Source: Odiellus spinosus
Taxonomy: Eukaryota > Arthropoda > Arachnida > Opiliones > Phalangiidae
Direction: 5' to 3'
DNA length: 64,000 nucleotides
Assembly: GCA_963920705.1 (NCBI GenBank)
Contig: CAWUCO010000219.1
Coordinates: 1,488,001 to 1,552,000, forward strand
The notes beneath the pieces are model-generated. The model searched no databases and was not told the DNA's origin. It was given only the letters and a program-made list of their open reading frames with translations. Both the position numbers and the translations under genes were made by a program. Of this stretch, positions 1 to 11,306 are shown in pieces (position 1 is the first letter of the stretch; the number at the start of each line of letters is the position of its first letter).

Positions 1-860
1 TCTATTCTTGGGAGATTTTTCGATCTATACTTGGGAAATTTTTCGATCTATACTTTGGAAATTTTTCGATCTATACTTGTAAAATTTTTCGATCTATACT
101 TTTGAAATTTTTCGATCTATACTTGGGTAATTTTTCGATCTGTACTTGGGCAATTTTTCGATCTGTACTTGGGAAATTTTTCGATCTATACTTGGAAAAT
201 TTTTCGATCTATACTTGGGAAATTTTTCGATCTATACTTGGGAAATTTTTGGGTCTATACTTGGTAACTTTTTGAATCTCTATTTGGGAAATTTTTGAAT
301 CTCTACTTGGAAAATTTTTGAATCTCTACTTGGGAAATTTTTGAATCTCTACTTGGGAAATTTTTGAATCTCTACTTGGGAAATTTTTGAATCTCTACTT
401 GGAAAATTTTTGAATCTCTACTTGGGAAATTTTTGAATCTCTACTTGGGAAATTTTTGAATCTCTTCTTGGGAAATTTTTGAATCTCTACTTTGGAAATT
501 TTTGAATCTCTACTTGGGAAATTTTACGATCTATACTTGGGAAATTTTTCGATCTATACTTGGGAAATTTTTCGAACTATACTTGGGAAATTTTTCGATC
601 TATACTTGGGAAATTTTTCGATTTATACTTGGGAAATTTTTCAATCTATACTTGGGAAATTTTTCGATCTATACTTGGTAAATTTTTCGATCTATACTTG
701 GGAAATTTTTCGATCTATACTTGGGAAATTTTTCGATCTATACTTGGGAAATTTTTCGATCTATACTTGGGAAATTTTTCGATCTATTCTTGGGAAATTT
801 TTCGATCTATACTTGGGAAATTTTTCGATCTATACTAGGGAAATTTTTCGATCTCTACTT
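1..860 (+). repeat. G-family satellite block, left edge
   Basis: Units carry GGGAAATTTTT after the core. From 1 to about 250 they are mainly CGATCTATAC units, with TTGGGCAATTTTTC variants joined to CTGTAC. From about 251 to 525 they are GAATCTCTAC units. A punctuating unit with ATTTTACGATCT near 524 then starts a second CGATCTATAC run to about 860. The pattern around 1-250 resembles 61.9-62.4 kb in the right G block, including the GGGCAATTTTT variants. The block ends where CGATCTCTACTTGG continues as AAAATTTGT. Nothing but satellite is present. Confidence 0.93.
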
Positions 861-1280
861 GGAAAATTTGTGGATCTGTACTTGGAAAATTTGTGCATCT
901 GTACCTGGAAAATTTGTGGATCTGTACTTGGAAAATTTATGGATCTGTTCTTGGAAAATTTGTAGATCTGTACTTGTAAAATTTGTAAATATATACATGG
1001 AAAATTTGTAAATCTATACTTGGAAAATTTGTAAATCTATACTTGGAAAATTTGTAAATCTATTTTTGGAAAATTTGTAAATCTATACTTGGAAAATTTG
1101 TAAATCTATTTTTGGAAAATTTGTGAATCTATTTTTGGAAAATTTGTGGATCTCTACTTGGACAATTTGTGGATCTCTACTTGGAAAATTTGTGGATCTG
1201 TACTTGGAAAATTTGTGCATCTGTTCTTGGAAAATTTGTGGATCTGTACTAGGAAAATTTGTGGATCTGTACTTGGAAAA
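861..1280 (+). repeat. K-family satellite segment
   Basis: Units switch to GGAAAATTTGT with GGATCTGTAC, GCATCTGTAC and AAATCTATAC forms. The segment contains the marker string TAGATCTGTACTTGT followed by ATATATACATGG near 963-1000, which recurs through the K block up to about 16.3 kb. A BglII-type AGATCT hexamer occurs only in this marker unit type. The segment is bounded on both sides by G-family units. Confidence 0.9.
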
Positions 1281-1430
1281 TTTTTCGATCTATACTTGGG
1301 AAATTTTTCGATCTATACTTGGGAAATTTTTCGATCTATACTTGGGAAATTTTTCGATCTATACTTGGGAAATTTTTCGATCTATTCTTGGGAAATTTTT
1401 CGATCTATACTAGGGAAATTTTTCGATCTC
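1281..1430 (+). repeat. G-family island inside K-family DNA
   Basis: Six to seven CGATCTATACTTGGG units interrupt the K family. The island repeats the end of the block at 721-860, including a CTATTCTTGGG unit and a CTATACTAGGG unit in the same order. It is best read as part of a tandem duplication of about 575 bp, not as an independent insertion. Both borders lie in register with the 23-bp phase. Confidence 0.9.
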
Positions 1431-3318
1431 TACTTGGAAAATTTGTGGATCTGTACTTTTAAAATTTGTGCATCTGTACTTGGAAAATTTGTGGATCTGT
1501 TCTTGGAAAATTTATGGATCTGTTCTTGGAAAATTTGTAGATCTGTACTTGTAAAATTTGTAAATATATCCATGGAAAATTTGTAAATCTATACTTGGAA
1601 AATTTTTAAATCTATACTTGGAAAATTTGTAAATCTATTTTTGGAAAATTTGTAAATCTATACTTGGAAAATTTGTAAATCTATTTTTGGAAAATTTGTG
1701 AATCTATTTTTGGAAAATTTGTGGATCTCTACTTGGAAAATTTGTGGATCTGTACTTGGAAAATTTGTGCATCTGTACTTGGAAAATTTGTGGATCTGTA
1801 CTTGGAAAATTTGTGGATCTGTACTTGGAAAATTTGTGGATCTGTACTTGGAAAATTTGTGGATCTGTACTTGGAAAATTTGTAAATCTATACTTGGAAA
1901 ATTTTTAAATCTATTTTTTTAAAATTTGTAAATCTATACTTGGAAAATTTGTTAATCTATTTTTGGAAAATTTGTGAATCTATACTTGGAAAATTTGTGG
2001 ATCTATACTTGGACAATTTGTGGATCTCTACTTGGAAAATTTGTGGATCTGTACTTGGAAAATTTGTGCATCTGTACTTGGAAAATTTGTGGATCTATAC
2101 TTGGAAAATTTGTAAATCTATACTTGAAAAATTTTTAAATCTATTTTTTTAAAATTTGTAAATCTATACTTGGAAAATTTGTAAATCTATTTTTGGAAAA
2201 TTTGTGAATCTATACTTGGAAAATTTGTGGATCTGTACTTGGAAAATTTGTGGATCTGTACTTGGAAAATTTGTAAATCTATACTTGGAAAATTTGTAAA
2301 TCTATACTTGAAAAATTTTTAAATCTATTTTTGGAAAATTTGTAAATCTATACTTGGAAAATTTGTAAATCTATTTTTGGAAAATTTGTGAATCTATACT
2401 TTTAAAATTTGTGGATCTATACTTGGAAAATTTGTGGATCTATTTTTGGAAAATTTGTAAATCTATCCTTGGAAAATTTGTAAATCTATACTTGGAGAAT
2501 TTTTAAATCTATACTTGGAAAATTTGTAAATCTATACTTGGAAAATTTGTAAATCTATACTTGGAAAATTTGTAAATCTATACTTGGAAAATTTGTGTAT
2601 CTATACTTTGAAAATTTGTGGATCTATGCTTGGAAAATTTGTGGATCTATACTTGGAAAATTTGTGGATCTATACTTGGAAAATTTGTGGATCTATACTT
2701 GGAAAATTTGTGGATCTCTACTTGGAAAATTTGTGGATCTCTACTTGGAAAATTTATGGATCTGTTCTTGGAAAATTTGTAGATCTGTACTTGTAAAATT
2801 TGTAAATATATACATGGAAAATTTGTAAATCTATACTTGGAAAATTTGTAAATCTATACTTGGAAAATTTGTAAATCTATTTTTGGAAAATTTGTAAATC
2901 TATACTTGGAAAATTTGTAAATCTATTTTTGGAAAATATTTGAATCTATACTTGGAAAATTTGTGGATCTATACTTGGAAATTTTTGGATCTATACTTGG
3001 AAAATTTGTGGATCTATACTTGGAAAATTTGTTAATCTATACTTGGAAAATTTTCGGATCTATTTTTGGAAAATTTGTATATCTATACTTGGAAAATTTG
3101 AAAATCTATACTTGGAAAATTTGTAAATCTATACTTGGAATATTTGTAAATCTATACTTGGAAAATTTGTAAATCTATACTTGGAAAATTTGTAAATCTA
3201 TACTTGGAAAATTTATAAATCTATACTTGGAAAATTTGTGGATCTATACTTGGAAAATTTGTGGATCTCTACTTGGAAAATTTGTGGATCTGTACTTGGA
3301 AAATTTGTGCATCTGTAC
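1431..3318 (+). repeat. K-family satellite block
   Basis: Continuous GGAAAATTTGT units in short runs: AAATCTATAC, AAATCTATTTTTGG, GGATCTCTAC, GGATCTGTAC and GCATCTGTAC. Two stretches near 1913 and 2148 have CTATTTTTTTAAAATTTG, a T-rich variant that recurs at the matching place in the duplicate near 5520 and 5755. A unit one base short occurs near 2980 (ACTTGGAAATTTTTGG). No gene or other element is visible. Confidence 0.93.
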
Positions 3319-5018
3319 TTGGGAAATTTTTGAATCTCTACTTGGTAAATTTTTGAATCTCTACTTGGGAAATTTTTGAATCTCTACTTGGGAAATTTTT
3401 GGATCTATACTTGGGAAATTTTTGGATCTATACTTGGGAAATTTTTGAATCTCTACTTGGGAAATTTTTGAATCTCTACTTGGGAAATTTTTGAATCTCT
3501 ACTTGGTAAATTTTTGAATCTCTACTTGGGAAATTTTTGAATCTCTACTTGGGAAATTTTTGGATCTATACTTGGGAAATTTTTGGATCTATACTTGGGA
3601 AATTTTTGGATCTATACTTGGGAAATTTTTGGATCTATACTCGGGAAATTTTTGGATCTATTCTTGGGAAATTTTTCGATCTATTCTTGGGAAATTTTTG
3701 GATCTATACTTGGGAAATTTTTGGATATATACTTGGGTAATTTTTGGATCTATACTTTGGAAATTTTTGAATCTATACATTGGAAATTTTTGGATCTATT
3801 CTTGGGAAATTTTTGGATCTATACTTGGGAAATTTTTGGATCTAAACTAGGGAATTTTTGAATCTCTACTTTGGAAATTTTTGAATCTCTACTTGGGAAA
3901 TTTTACGATCTATACTCGGGAAATTTTTCGATCTATACTTGGGAAATTTTTCGATCTATACTTTTGAAATTTTTCGATCTATACTTGGGAAATTTTTCGA
4001 TCTATACTTGGGAAATTTTTCGATCTATACTTGGGAAATTTTTCGATCTATACTTGGGAAATTTTTCGATCTATACATGCGAAATTTTTCGATCTATACT
4101 TGGGAAATTTTTCGATCTATACTTGGGAAATTTTTCGATCTATACTTGGGAAATTTTTCGATCTATACTTGGGAAATTTTTCGATCTATACTTGGGAAAT
4201 TTTTCGATCTATTCTTGGGAGATTTTTCGATCTATACTTGGGAAATTTTTCGATCTATACTTTGGAAATTTTTCGATCTATACTTGGGAAATTTTTCGAT
4301 CTATACTTTTGAAATTTTTCGATCTATACTTGGGAAATTTTTCGATCTATACTTGGAAAATTTTTCGATCTATACTTGGGAAATTTTTCGATCTATACTT
4401 GGGAAATTTTTGGGTCTATACTTGGTAACTTTTTGAATCTCTATTTGGGAAATTTTTGAATCTCTACTTGGAAAATTTTTTAATCTCTACTTGGGAAATT
4501 TTTGAATCTCTACTTGGGAAATTTTTGAATCTCTACTTGGAAAATTTTTGAATCTCTACTTGGGAAATTTTTGAATCTCTACTTGGGAAATTTTTGAATC
4601 TCTTCTTGGGAAATTTTTGAATTTCTACTTTGGAAATTTTTGAATCTCTACTTGGGAAATTTTACGATCTATACTTGGGAAATTTTTGATCTATACTTGG
4701 GAAATTTTTCGAACTATACTTGGGAAATTTTTCGATCTATACTTGGGAAATTTTTCGATTTATACTTGGGAAATTTTTCAATCTATACTTGGGAAATTTT
4801 TCGATCTATACTTGGTAAATTTTTCGATCTATACTTGGGAAATTTTTCGATCTATACTTGGGAAATTTTTCGATCTATACTTGGGAAATTTTTCGATCTA
4901 TACTTGGGAAATTTTTCGATCTATACTTGGGAAATTTTTCGATCTATTCTTGGGAAATTTTTCGATCTATACTTGGGAAATTTTTCGATCTATACTAGGG
5001 AAATTTTTCGATCTCTAC
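3319..5018 (+). repeat. G-family satellite block
   Basis: Starts where GCATCTGTACTTGG continues as GAAATTTTTGAATC. It contains GAATCTCTAC runs, GGATCTATACTTGGG runs (3550-3840), then the short marker unit TCTAAACTAGGGAATTTTTG at 3841, one base below unit length. After ATTTTACGATCT near 3902 a long CGATCTATAC run follows, then GAATCTCTAC, then a second ATTTTACG switch near 4664 and a final CGATCTATAC run to about 5018. The 3.55-3.95 kb section matches modules at 54.8-55.1, 59.1-59.4 and 63.4-63.7 kb. Confidence 0.93.
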
Positions 5019-6400
5019 TTGGAAAATTTGTGGATCTGTACTTGGAAAATTTGTGCATCTGTACTTGGAAAATTTGTGGATCTGTACTTGGAAAATTTAT
5101 GGATCTGTTCTTGGAAAATTTGTAGATCTGTACTTGTAAAATTTGTAAATATATACATGGAAAATTTGTAAATCTATACTTGGAAAATTTGTAAATCTAT
5201 ACTTGGAAAATTTGTAAATCTATTTTTGGAAAATTTGTAAATCTATACTTGGAAAATTTGTAAATCTATTTTTGGAAAATTTGTGAATCTATTTTTGGAA
5301 AATTTGTGGATCTCTACTTGACAATTTGTGGATCTCTACTTGGAAAATTTGTGGATCTGTACTTGGAAAATTTGTGCATCTGTACTTGGAAAATTTGTGG
5401 ATCTGTACTTGGAAAATTTGTGGATCTGTACTTGGAAAATTTGTGGATCTGTACTTGGAAAATTTGTGGATCTGTACTTGGAAAATTTGTAAATCTATAC
5501 TTGGAAAATTTTTAAATCGATTTTTTTAAAATTTGTAAATCTATACTTGGAAAATTTGTTAATCTATTTTTGGAAAATTTGTGAATCTATACTTGGAAAA
5601 TTTGTGGATCTATACTTGGACAATTTGTGGATCTCTACTTGGAAAATTTGTGGATCTGTACTTGGAAAATTTGTGCATCTGTACTTGGAAAATTTGTGGA
5701 TCTATACTTGGAAAATTTGTAAATCTATACTTGAAAAATTTTTAAATCTATTTTTTTAAAATTTGTAAATCTATACTTGGAAAATTTGTAAATCTATTTT
5801 TGGAAAATTTGTGAATCTATACTTGGAAAATTTGTGGATCTGTACTTGGAAAATTTGTGGATCTGTACTTGGAAAATTTGTAAATCTATTTTTGGAAAAT
5901 TTGTAAATCTATACTTGGAAAATTTGTAAATCTATTTTTGGAAAATTTGTGAATCTATACTTGGAAAATTTGTGGATCTATACTTGGAAAATTTGTGGAT
6001 CTATTTTTGGAAAATTTGTAAATCTATCCTTGGAAAATTTGTAAATCTATACTTGGAGAATTTTTAAATCTATACTTGGAAAATTTGTAAATCTATACTT
6101 GGAAAATTTGTAAATCTATACTTGGAAAATTTGTAAATCTATACTTGGAAAATTTGTGTATCTATACTTTGAAAATTTGTGGATCTATGCTTGGAAAATT
6201 TGTGGATCTATACTTGGAAAATTTGTGGATCTATACTTGGAAAATTTGTGGATCTATACTTGGAAAATTTGTGGATCTTTACTTGCAAAATTTGTGGATC
6301 TCTACTTGGAAAATTTATGGATCTGTTCTTGGAAAATTTGTAGATCTGTACTTGTAAAATTTGTAAATATATACATGGAAAATTTGTAAATCTATACTTG
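4208..6400 (+). repeat. Second copy of the 1-2830 segment
   Basis: The opening units of the window (CTATTCTTGGGAGATTTTT) recur at 4208. The rare GGGTCTATACTTGGTAACTT unit at 251 recurs at 4412, and ATATACATGG ending at 1000 recurs ending at 5160. The shift is 4207, then 4161, 4160 and about 3607-3561 further right. The steps are two monomers lost, a single-base deletion near 4685 (TTTTTGATC instead of TTTTTCGATC), absence of the 575-bp tandem copy, and small monomer-number changes. Another base is missing at about 5320 (CTACTTGACAATTTG). The G/K junction at 860 is therefore duplicated at 5018. Confidence 0.85.
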
Positions 6401-7049
6401 GAAAATTTGTAAATCTATTTTTGGAAAATTTGTGAATCTATACTTGGAAAATTTGTGGATCTATACTTGGACAATTTGTGGATCTCTACTTGGAAAATTT
6501 GTGGATCTGTACTTGGAAAATTTGTGCATCTGTACTTGGAAAATTTGTGGATCTGTACTTGGAAAATTTGTGGATCTGTACTTGGAAAATTTGTGGATTT
6601 GTACTTGGAAAATTTGTGGATCTGTACTTGGAAAATTTGTAAATCTATACTTGAAAAATTTTTAAATCTATTTTTGGAAAATTTGTAAATCTATACTTAG
6701 AAAATTTGTAAATCTATTTTTGGAAAATTTGTGAATCTATACTCGGAAAATTTGTGGATCTATACTTGGAAGATTTGTGGATCTCTACTTGGAAAATTTG
6801 TAAATCTATCCTTGGAAAATTTGTAAATCTATACTTGGAGAATTTTTAAATCTATACTTGGAAAATTTGTAAATCTATACTTGGAAAATTTGTAAATCTA
6901 TACTTGGAAAATTTGTAAATCTATACTTGGAAAATTTGTGTATCTATACTTTGAAAATTTGTGGATCTATGCTTGGAAAATTTGTGGATCTATACTTGGA
7001 AAATTTGTGGATCTATACTTGGAAAATTTGTGGATCTATACTTGGAAAA

Positions 7050-8107
7050 TGTGTGGATTTCTACTTGGAAAATTTGTGGATCTCTACTTGGAAAATTTGT
7101 GGATCTATACTTGGAAAATTTTTGGATCTATACTTGGAAAATTTGTGGATCTATACTTGGAAAATTTGTGGATCTCTACTTGGAAAATTTGTGGATCTCT
7201 ACTTGGAAAATTTGTTAATATATACTTGGAAAATTTGAGGATCTATTTTTGGAAAATTTGTAAATCTATACTTGTAAAATTTGTAAATCTATACTTGGAG
7301 AATTTGTAAATCTATACTTGTAAAATTTGTAAATCTATACTTGAAAAATTTGTAAATCTATACTTGGAAAATTTGTAAATCTATTTTTGGAAAATTGGTA
7401 AATCTATACTTGGAAAATTTGTAAATCTATTTTTGGAAAATATTTGAATCTATACTTGGAAAATTTGTGGATCTATACTTGGAAAATTTTTGGATCTATA
7501 CTTGGAAAATTTGTGGATCTATACTTGGAAAATTTGTTAATCTATACTTGGAAAATTTTTGGATCTATACTTGGAAAATTTGTGGATTTCTACTTGGAAA
7601 ATTTGTGGATCTCTACTTGGAAAATTTGTGGATCTATACTTGGAAAATTTTTGGATCTATACTTGGAAAATTTGTGGATCTATACTTGGAAAATTTGTGG
7701 ATCTCTACTTGGAAAATTTGTGGATCTCTACTTGGAAAATTTGTTAATATATACTTGGAAAATTTGAGGATCTATTTTTGGAAAATTTGTAAATCTATAC
7801 TTGTAAAATTTGTAAATCTATACTTGGAGAATTTGTAAATCTATACTTGTAAAATTTGTAAATCTATACTTGAAAAATTTGTAAATCTATACTTGGAAAA
7901 TTTGTAAATCTATTTTTGGAAAATTGGTAAATCTATACTTGGAAAATTTGTAAATCTATTTTTGGAAAATATTTGAATCTATACTTGGAAAATTTGTGGA
8001 TCTATACTTGGAAAATTTTTGGATCTATACTTGGAAAATTTGTGGATCTATACTTGGAAAATTTGTTAATCTATACTTGGAAAATTTTTGGATCTATTTT
8101 TGGAAAA
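7050..8107 (+). repeat. 529-bp tandem duplication (23 monomers)
   Basis: The run of units GGATTTCTAC, GGATCTCTAC, TTGGATCTATAC, GTTAATATATAC, GAGGATCTATTTTTGG, and GGTAAATC preceded by AAAATT is read twice with a constant shift of 529 bp. Examples are the tracts at 6938-7309 and 7467-7838. The duplication explains why this HOR unit is 2,069 bp long instead of about 1,540. The exact crossover point is uncertain by a few monomers because the flanks are themselves repeats. Confidence 0.85.
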
Positions 8108-10340
8108 TTTGTAAATCTATACTTGAAAAATTTGAAAATCTATACTTGGAAAATTTGTAAATCTATACTTGGAATATTTGTAAATCTATACTTGAAAAAT
8201 TTGTAAATCTATACTTGGAAAATTTGTAAATCTATACTTGGAAAATTTATAAATCTATACTTGGAAAATTTGTGGATCTGTACTTGGAAAATTTGTGCAT
8301 CTGTACTTGGAAAATTTGTGGATCTGTACTTGGAAAATTTATGGATCTGTTCTTGGAAAATTTGTAGATCTGTACTTGTAAAATTTGTAAATATATACAT
8401 GGAAAATTTGTAAATCTATACTTGGAAAATTTGTAAATCTATACTTGGAAAATTTGTAAATCTATTTTTGGAAAATTTGTAAATCTATACTTGGTAAATT
8501 TGTAAATCTATTTTTGGAAAATTGTGAATCTATTTTTGGAAAATTTGTGGATCTCTACTTGGAAAATTTGTGGATCTCTACTTGGAAAATTTGTGGATCT
8601 GTACTTGGAAAATTTGTGCATCTGTACTTGGAAAATTTGTGGATCTGTACTTGGAAAATTTGTGGATCTGTACTTGGAAAATTTGTGGATCTGTACTTGG
8701 AAAATTTGTAAATCTATACTTGGAAAATTTGTAAATCTATACTTGAAAAATTTTTAAATCTATTTTTGGAAAATTTGTAAATCTATACTTGGAAAATTTG
8801 TAAATCTATTTTTGGAAAATTTGTGGATCTATACTTGGAAAATTTGTGGATCTCTATTTGGAAAATTTGTAAATCTATCCTTGGAAAATTTGTAAATCTA
8901 TACTTGGAGAATTTTTAAATCTATACTTGGAAAATTTGTAAATCTATACTTGGAAAATTTGTAAATCTATACTTGGAAAATTTGTAAATCTATACTTGGA
9001 AAATTTGTGTATCTATACTTTGAAAATTTGTGGATCTATGCTTGGAAAATTTGTGGATCTATACTTGGAAAATTTGTGGATCTATACTTGGAAAATTTGT
9101 GGATCTATACTTGGAAAATTTGTGGATCTCTACTAGGAAAATTTGTGGATCTCTACTTGGAAAATTTGTGGATCTATACTTGGAAAATTTGTGGATCTAT
9201 ACTTGGAAAATTTGTGGATCTATACTTGGAAAATTTGTGGATCTCTACTTGGAAAATTTGTGGATCTCTACTTGGAAAATTTGTTAATATATACTTGGAA
9301 AATTTGAGGATCTATTTTTGGAAAATTTGTAAATCTATACTTGGAAAATTTGTAAATCTATATTTGGAAAATATTTGAATCTATACTTGGAAAATTTGTG
9401 GATCTATACTGGGAAAATTTTTGGATCTATACTTGGAAAATTTGTGGATCTATACTTGGAAAATTAGTTAATCTATACTTGGAAAATTTTTGGATCTATT
9501 TTTGGAAAATTTGTAAATCTATACTTGGAAAATTTGTAAATCTATACTTGGAGAATTTGTAAATCTATACTTGTAAAATTTATAAATCTATACTTGAAAA
9601 ATTTGTAAATCTATACTTGGAATATTTGTAAATCTATACTTGGAAAATTTGTAAATCTATACTTGGAAAATTTGTAAATCTATACTTGAAAAATTTTTAA
9701 ATCTATTTTTGGAAAATTTGTAAATCTATACTTGGAAAATTTGTAAATCTATTTTTGGAAAATTTGTGAATCTATACTTGGAAAATTTGTGGATCTATAC
9801 TTGGAAAATTTGTGGATCTATTTTTGGAAAATTTGTAAATCTATCCTTGGAAAATTTGTAAATCTATACTTGGAGAATTTTTAAATCTATACTTGGAAAA
9901 TTTGTAAATCTATACTTGGAAAATTTGTAAATCTATACTTGGAAAATTTGTAAATCTATACTTGGAAAATTTGTGTATCTATACTTTGAAAATTTGTGGA
10001 TCTATGCTTGGAAAATTTGTGGATCTATACTTGGAAAATTTGTGGATCTATACTTGGAAAATTTGTGGATCTATACTTGGAAAATTTGTGGATCTCTACT
10101 TGGAAAATTTGTGGATCTCTACTTGGAAAATTTATGGATCTGTTCTTGGAAAATTTGTAGATCTGTACTTGTAAAATTTGTAAATATATACATGGAAAAT
10201 TTGTAAATATATACATGGAAAATTTGTAAATCTATACTTGGAAAATTTTTAAATCTATACTTGGAAAATTTGTAAATCTATTTTTGGAAAATTTGTAAAT
10301 CTATACTTGGAAAATTTGTAAATCTATTTTTGGAAAATTT

Positions 10341-11306
10341 GTGAATCTATTTTTGGAAAATTTGTGGATCTCTACTTGGACAATTTGTGGATCTCTACTT
10401 GGAAAATTTGTGGATCTGTACTTGGAAAATTTGTGCATATGTACTTGGAAAATTTGTGGATCTGTACTTGGAAAATTTGTGGATCTGTACTTGGAAAATT
10501 TGTGGATCTGTACTTGGAAAATTTGTGGATCTGTACTTGGAAAATTTGTAAATCTATACTTGGAAAATTTGTAAATCTATACTTGAAAAATTTTTCAATC
10601 TATTTTTTTAAAATTTGTAAATCTATACTTGGAAAATTTGTAAATCTATTTTTGGAAAATTTGTGAATCTATACTTGGAAAATTTGTGGATCTATACTTG
10701 GACAATTTGTGGATCTCTACTTGGAAAATTTGTGGATCTGTACTTGGAAAATTTGTGCATCTGTACTTGGAAAATTTGTGGATCTGTACTTGGAAAATTT
10801 GTGGATCTGTACTTGGAAAATTTGTGGATCTGTACTTGGAAAATTTGTGGATCTGTACTTGGAAAATTTGTAAATCTATACTTGGAAAATTTGTAAATCT
10901 ATACTTGAAAAATTTTTCAATCTATTTTTTTAAAATTTGTAAATCTATACTTGGAAAATTTGTAAATCTATTTTTGGAAAATTTGTGAATCTATACTTGG
11001 AAAATTTGTGGATCTATACTTGGACAATTTGTGGATCTCTACTTGGAAAATTTGTGGATCTGTACTTGGAAAATTTGTGCATCTGTACTTGGAAAATTTG
11101 TGGATCTGTACTTGGAAAATTTGTGGATCTGTACTTGGAAAATTTGTGGATCTGTACTTGGAAAATTTGTGGATCTGTACTTGGAAAATTTGTAAATCTA
11201 TACTTGGAAAATTTGTAAATCTATACTTGAAAAATTTTTAAATCTATTTTTGGAAAATTTGTAAATCTATACTTGGAAAATTTGTAAATCTATTTTTGGA
11301 AAATTT
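10341..11306 (+). repeat. Three tandem 322-bp units (14 monomers each)
   Basis: Each unit begins with GTGAATCTAT at 10341, 10663 and 10985, and the next GTGAATC falls at 11307, giving exactly 322 bp each. The order inside is GTGAATC, GGATCTATAC or GGATCTCTAC with ACTTGGACAATTTG, GGATCTCTAC, GGATCTGTAC, GCATCTGTAC, several GGATCTGTAC units, then AAATC units. Differences are few: the first unit has TATTTTTGG at its start and GCATATGTAC near 10436, and the third ends with TTTTTAAATC where the first two have TTTTTCAATC. The near identity suggests recent amplification. Confidence 0.9.

Larger units (their letters stand above)
721..1870 (+). repeat. Tandem duplication of about 575 bp (25 monomers)
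   Basis: The order CTATTCTTGGG, CTATACTAGGG, CGATCTCTAC, TAGATCTGTAC, ATATACATGG in the first copy is repeated in the second. The CTAGGG unit lies at 836-840 and 1411-1415, and the CATGG unit at 996-1000 and 1571-1575, both a shift of 575 bp. The first copy has one extra monomer between the TATTCTTGGG and CTAGGG markers (shift 598 there). Point differences such as TATATCCATGG against TATATACATGG show that the copies have begun to diverge. Confidence 0.85.

Noticed and set aside
963-1000. ATATATACATGG near TAGATCTGTAC as a promoter or TATA box
   Set aside because: It is a variant monomer repeated at least nine times in the array with no downstream gene, so base composition explains the TATA-like string.
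8209-10216. Minus-strand openings of 63 codons (8209-8400 and 10025-10216)
   Set aside because: CTATAC and CTCTAC units give TAG on the reverse strand. These openings only reflect places where the in-frame units are CTGTAC, CTATTTTTGG or CTGTTCTTGG forms. They have no non-repeat content.
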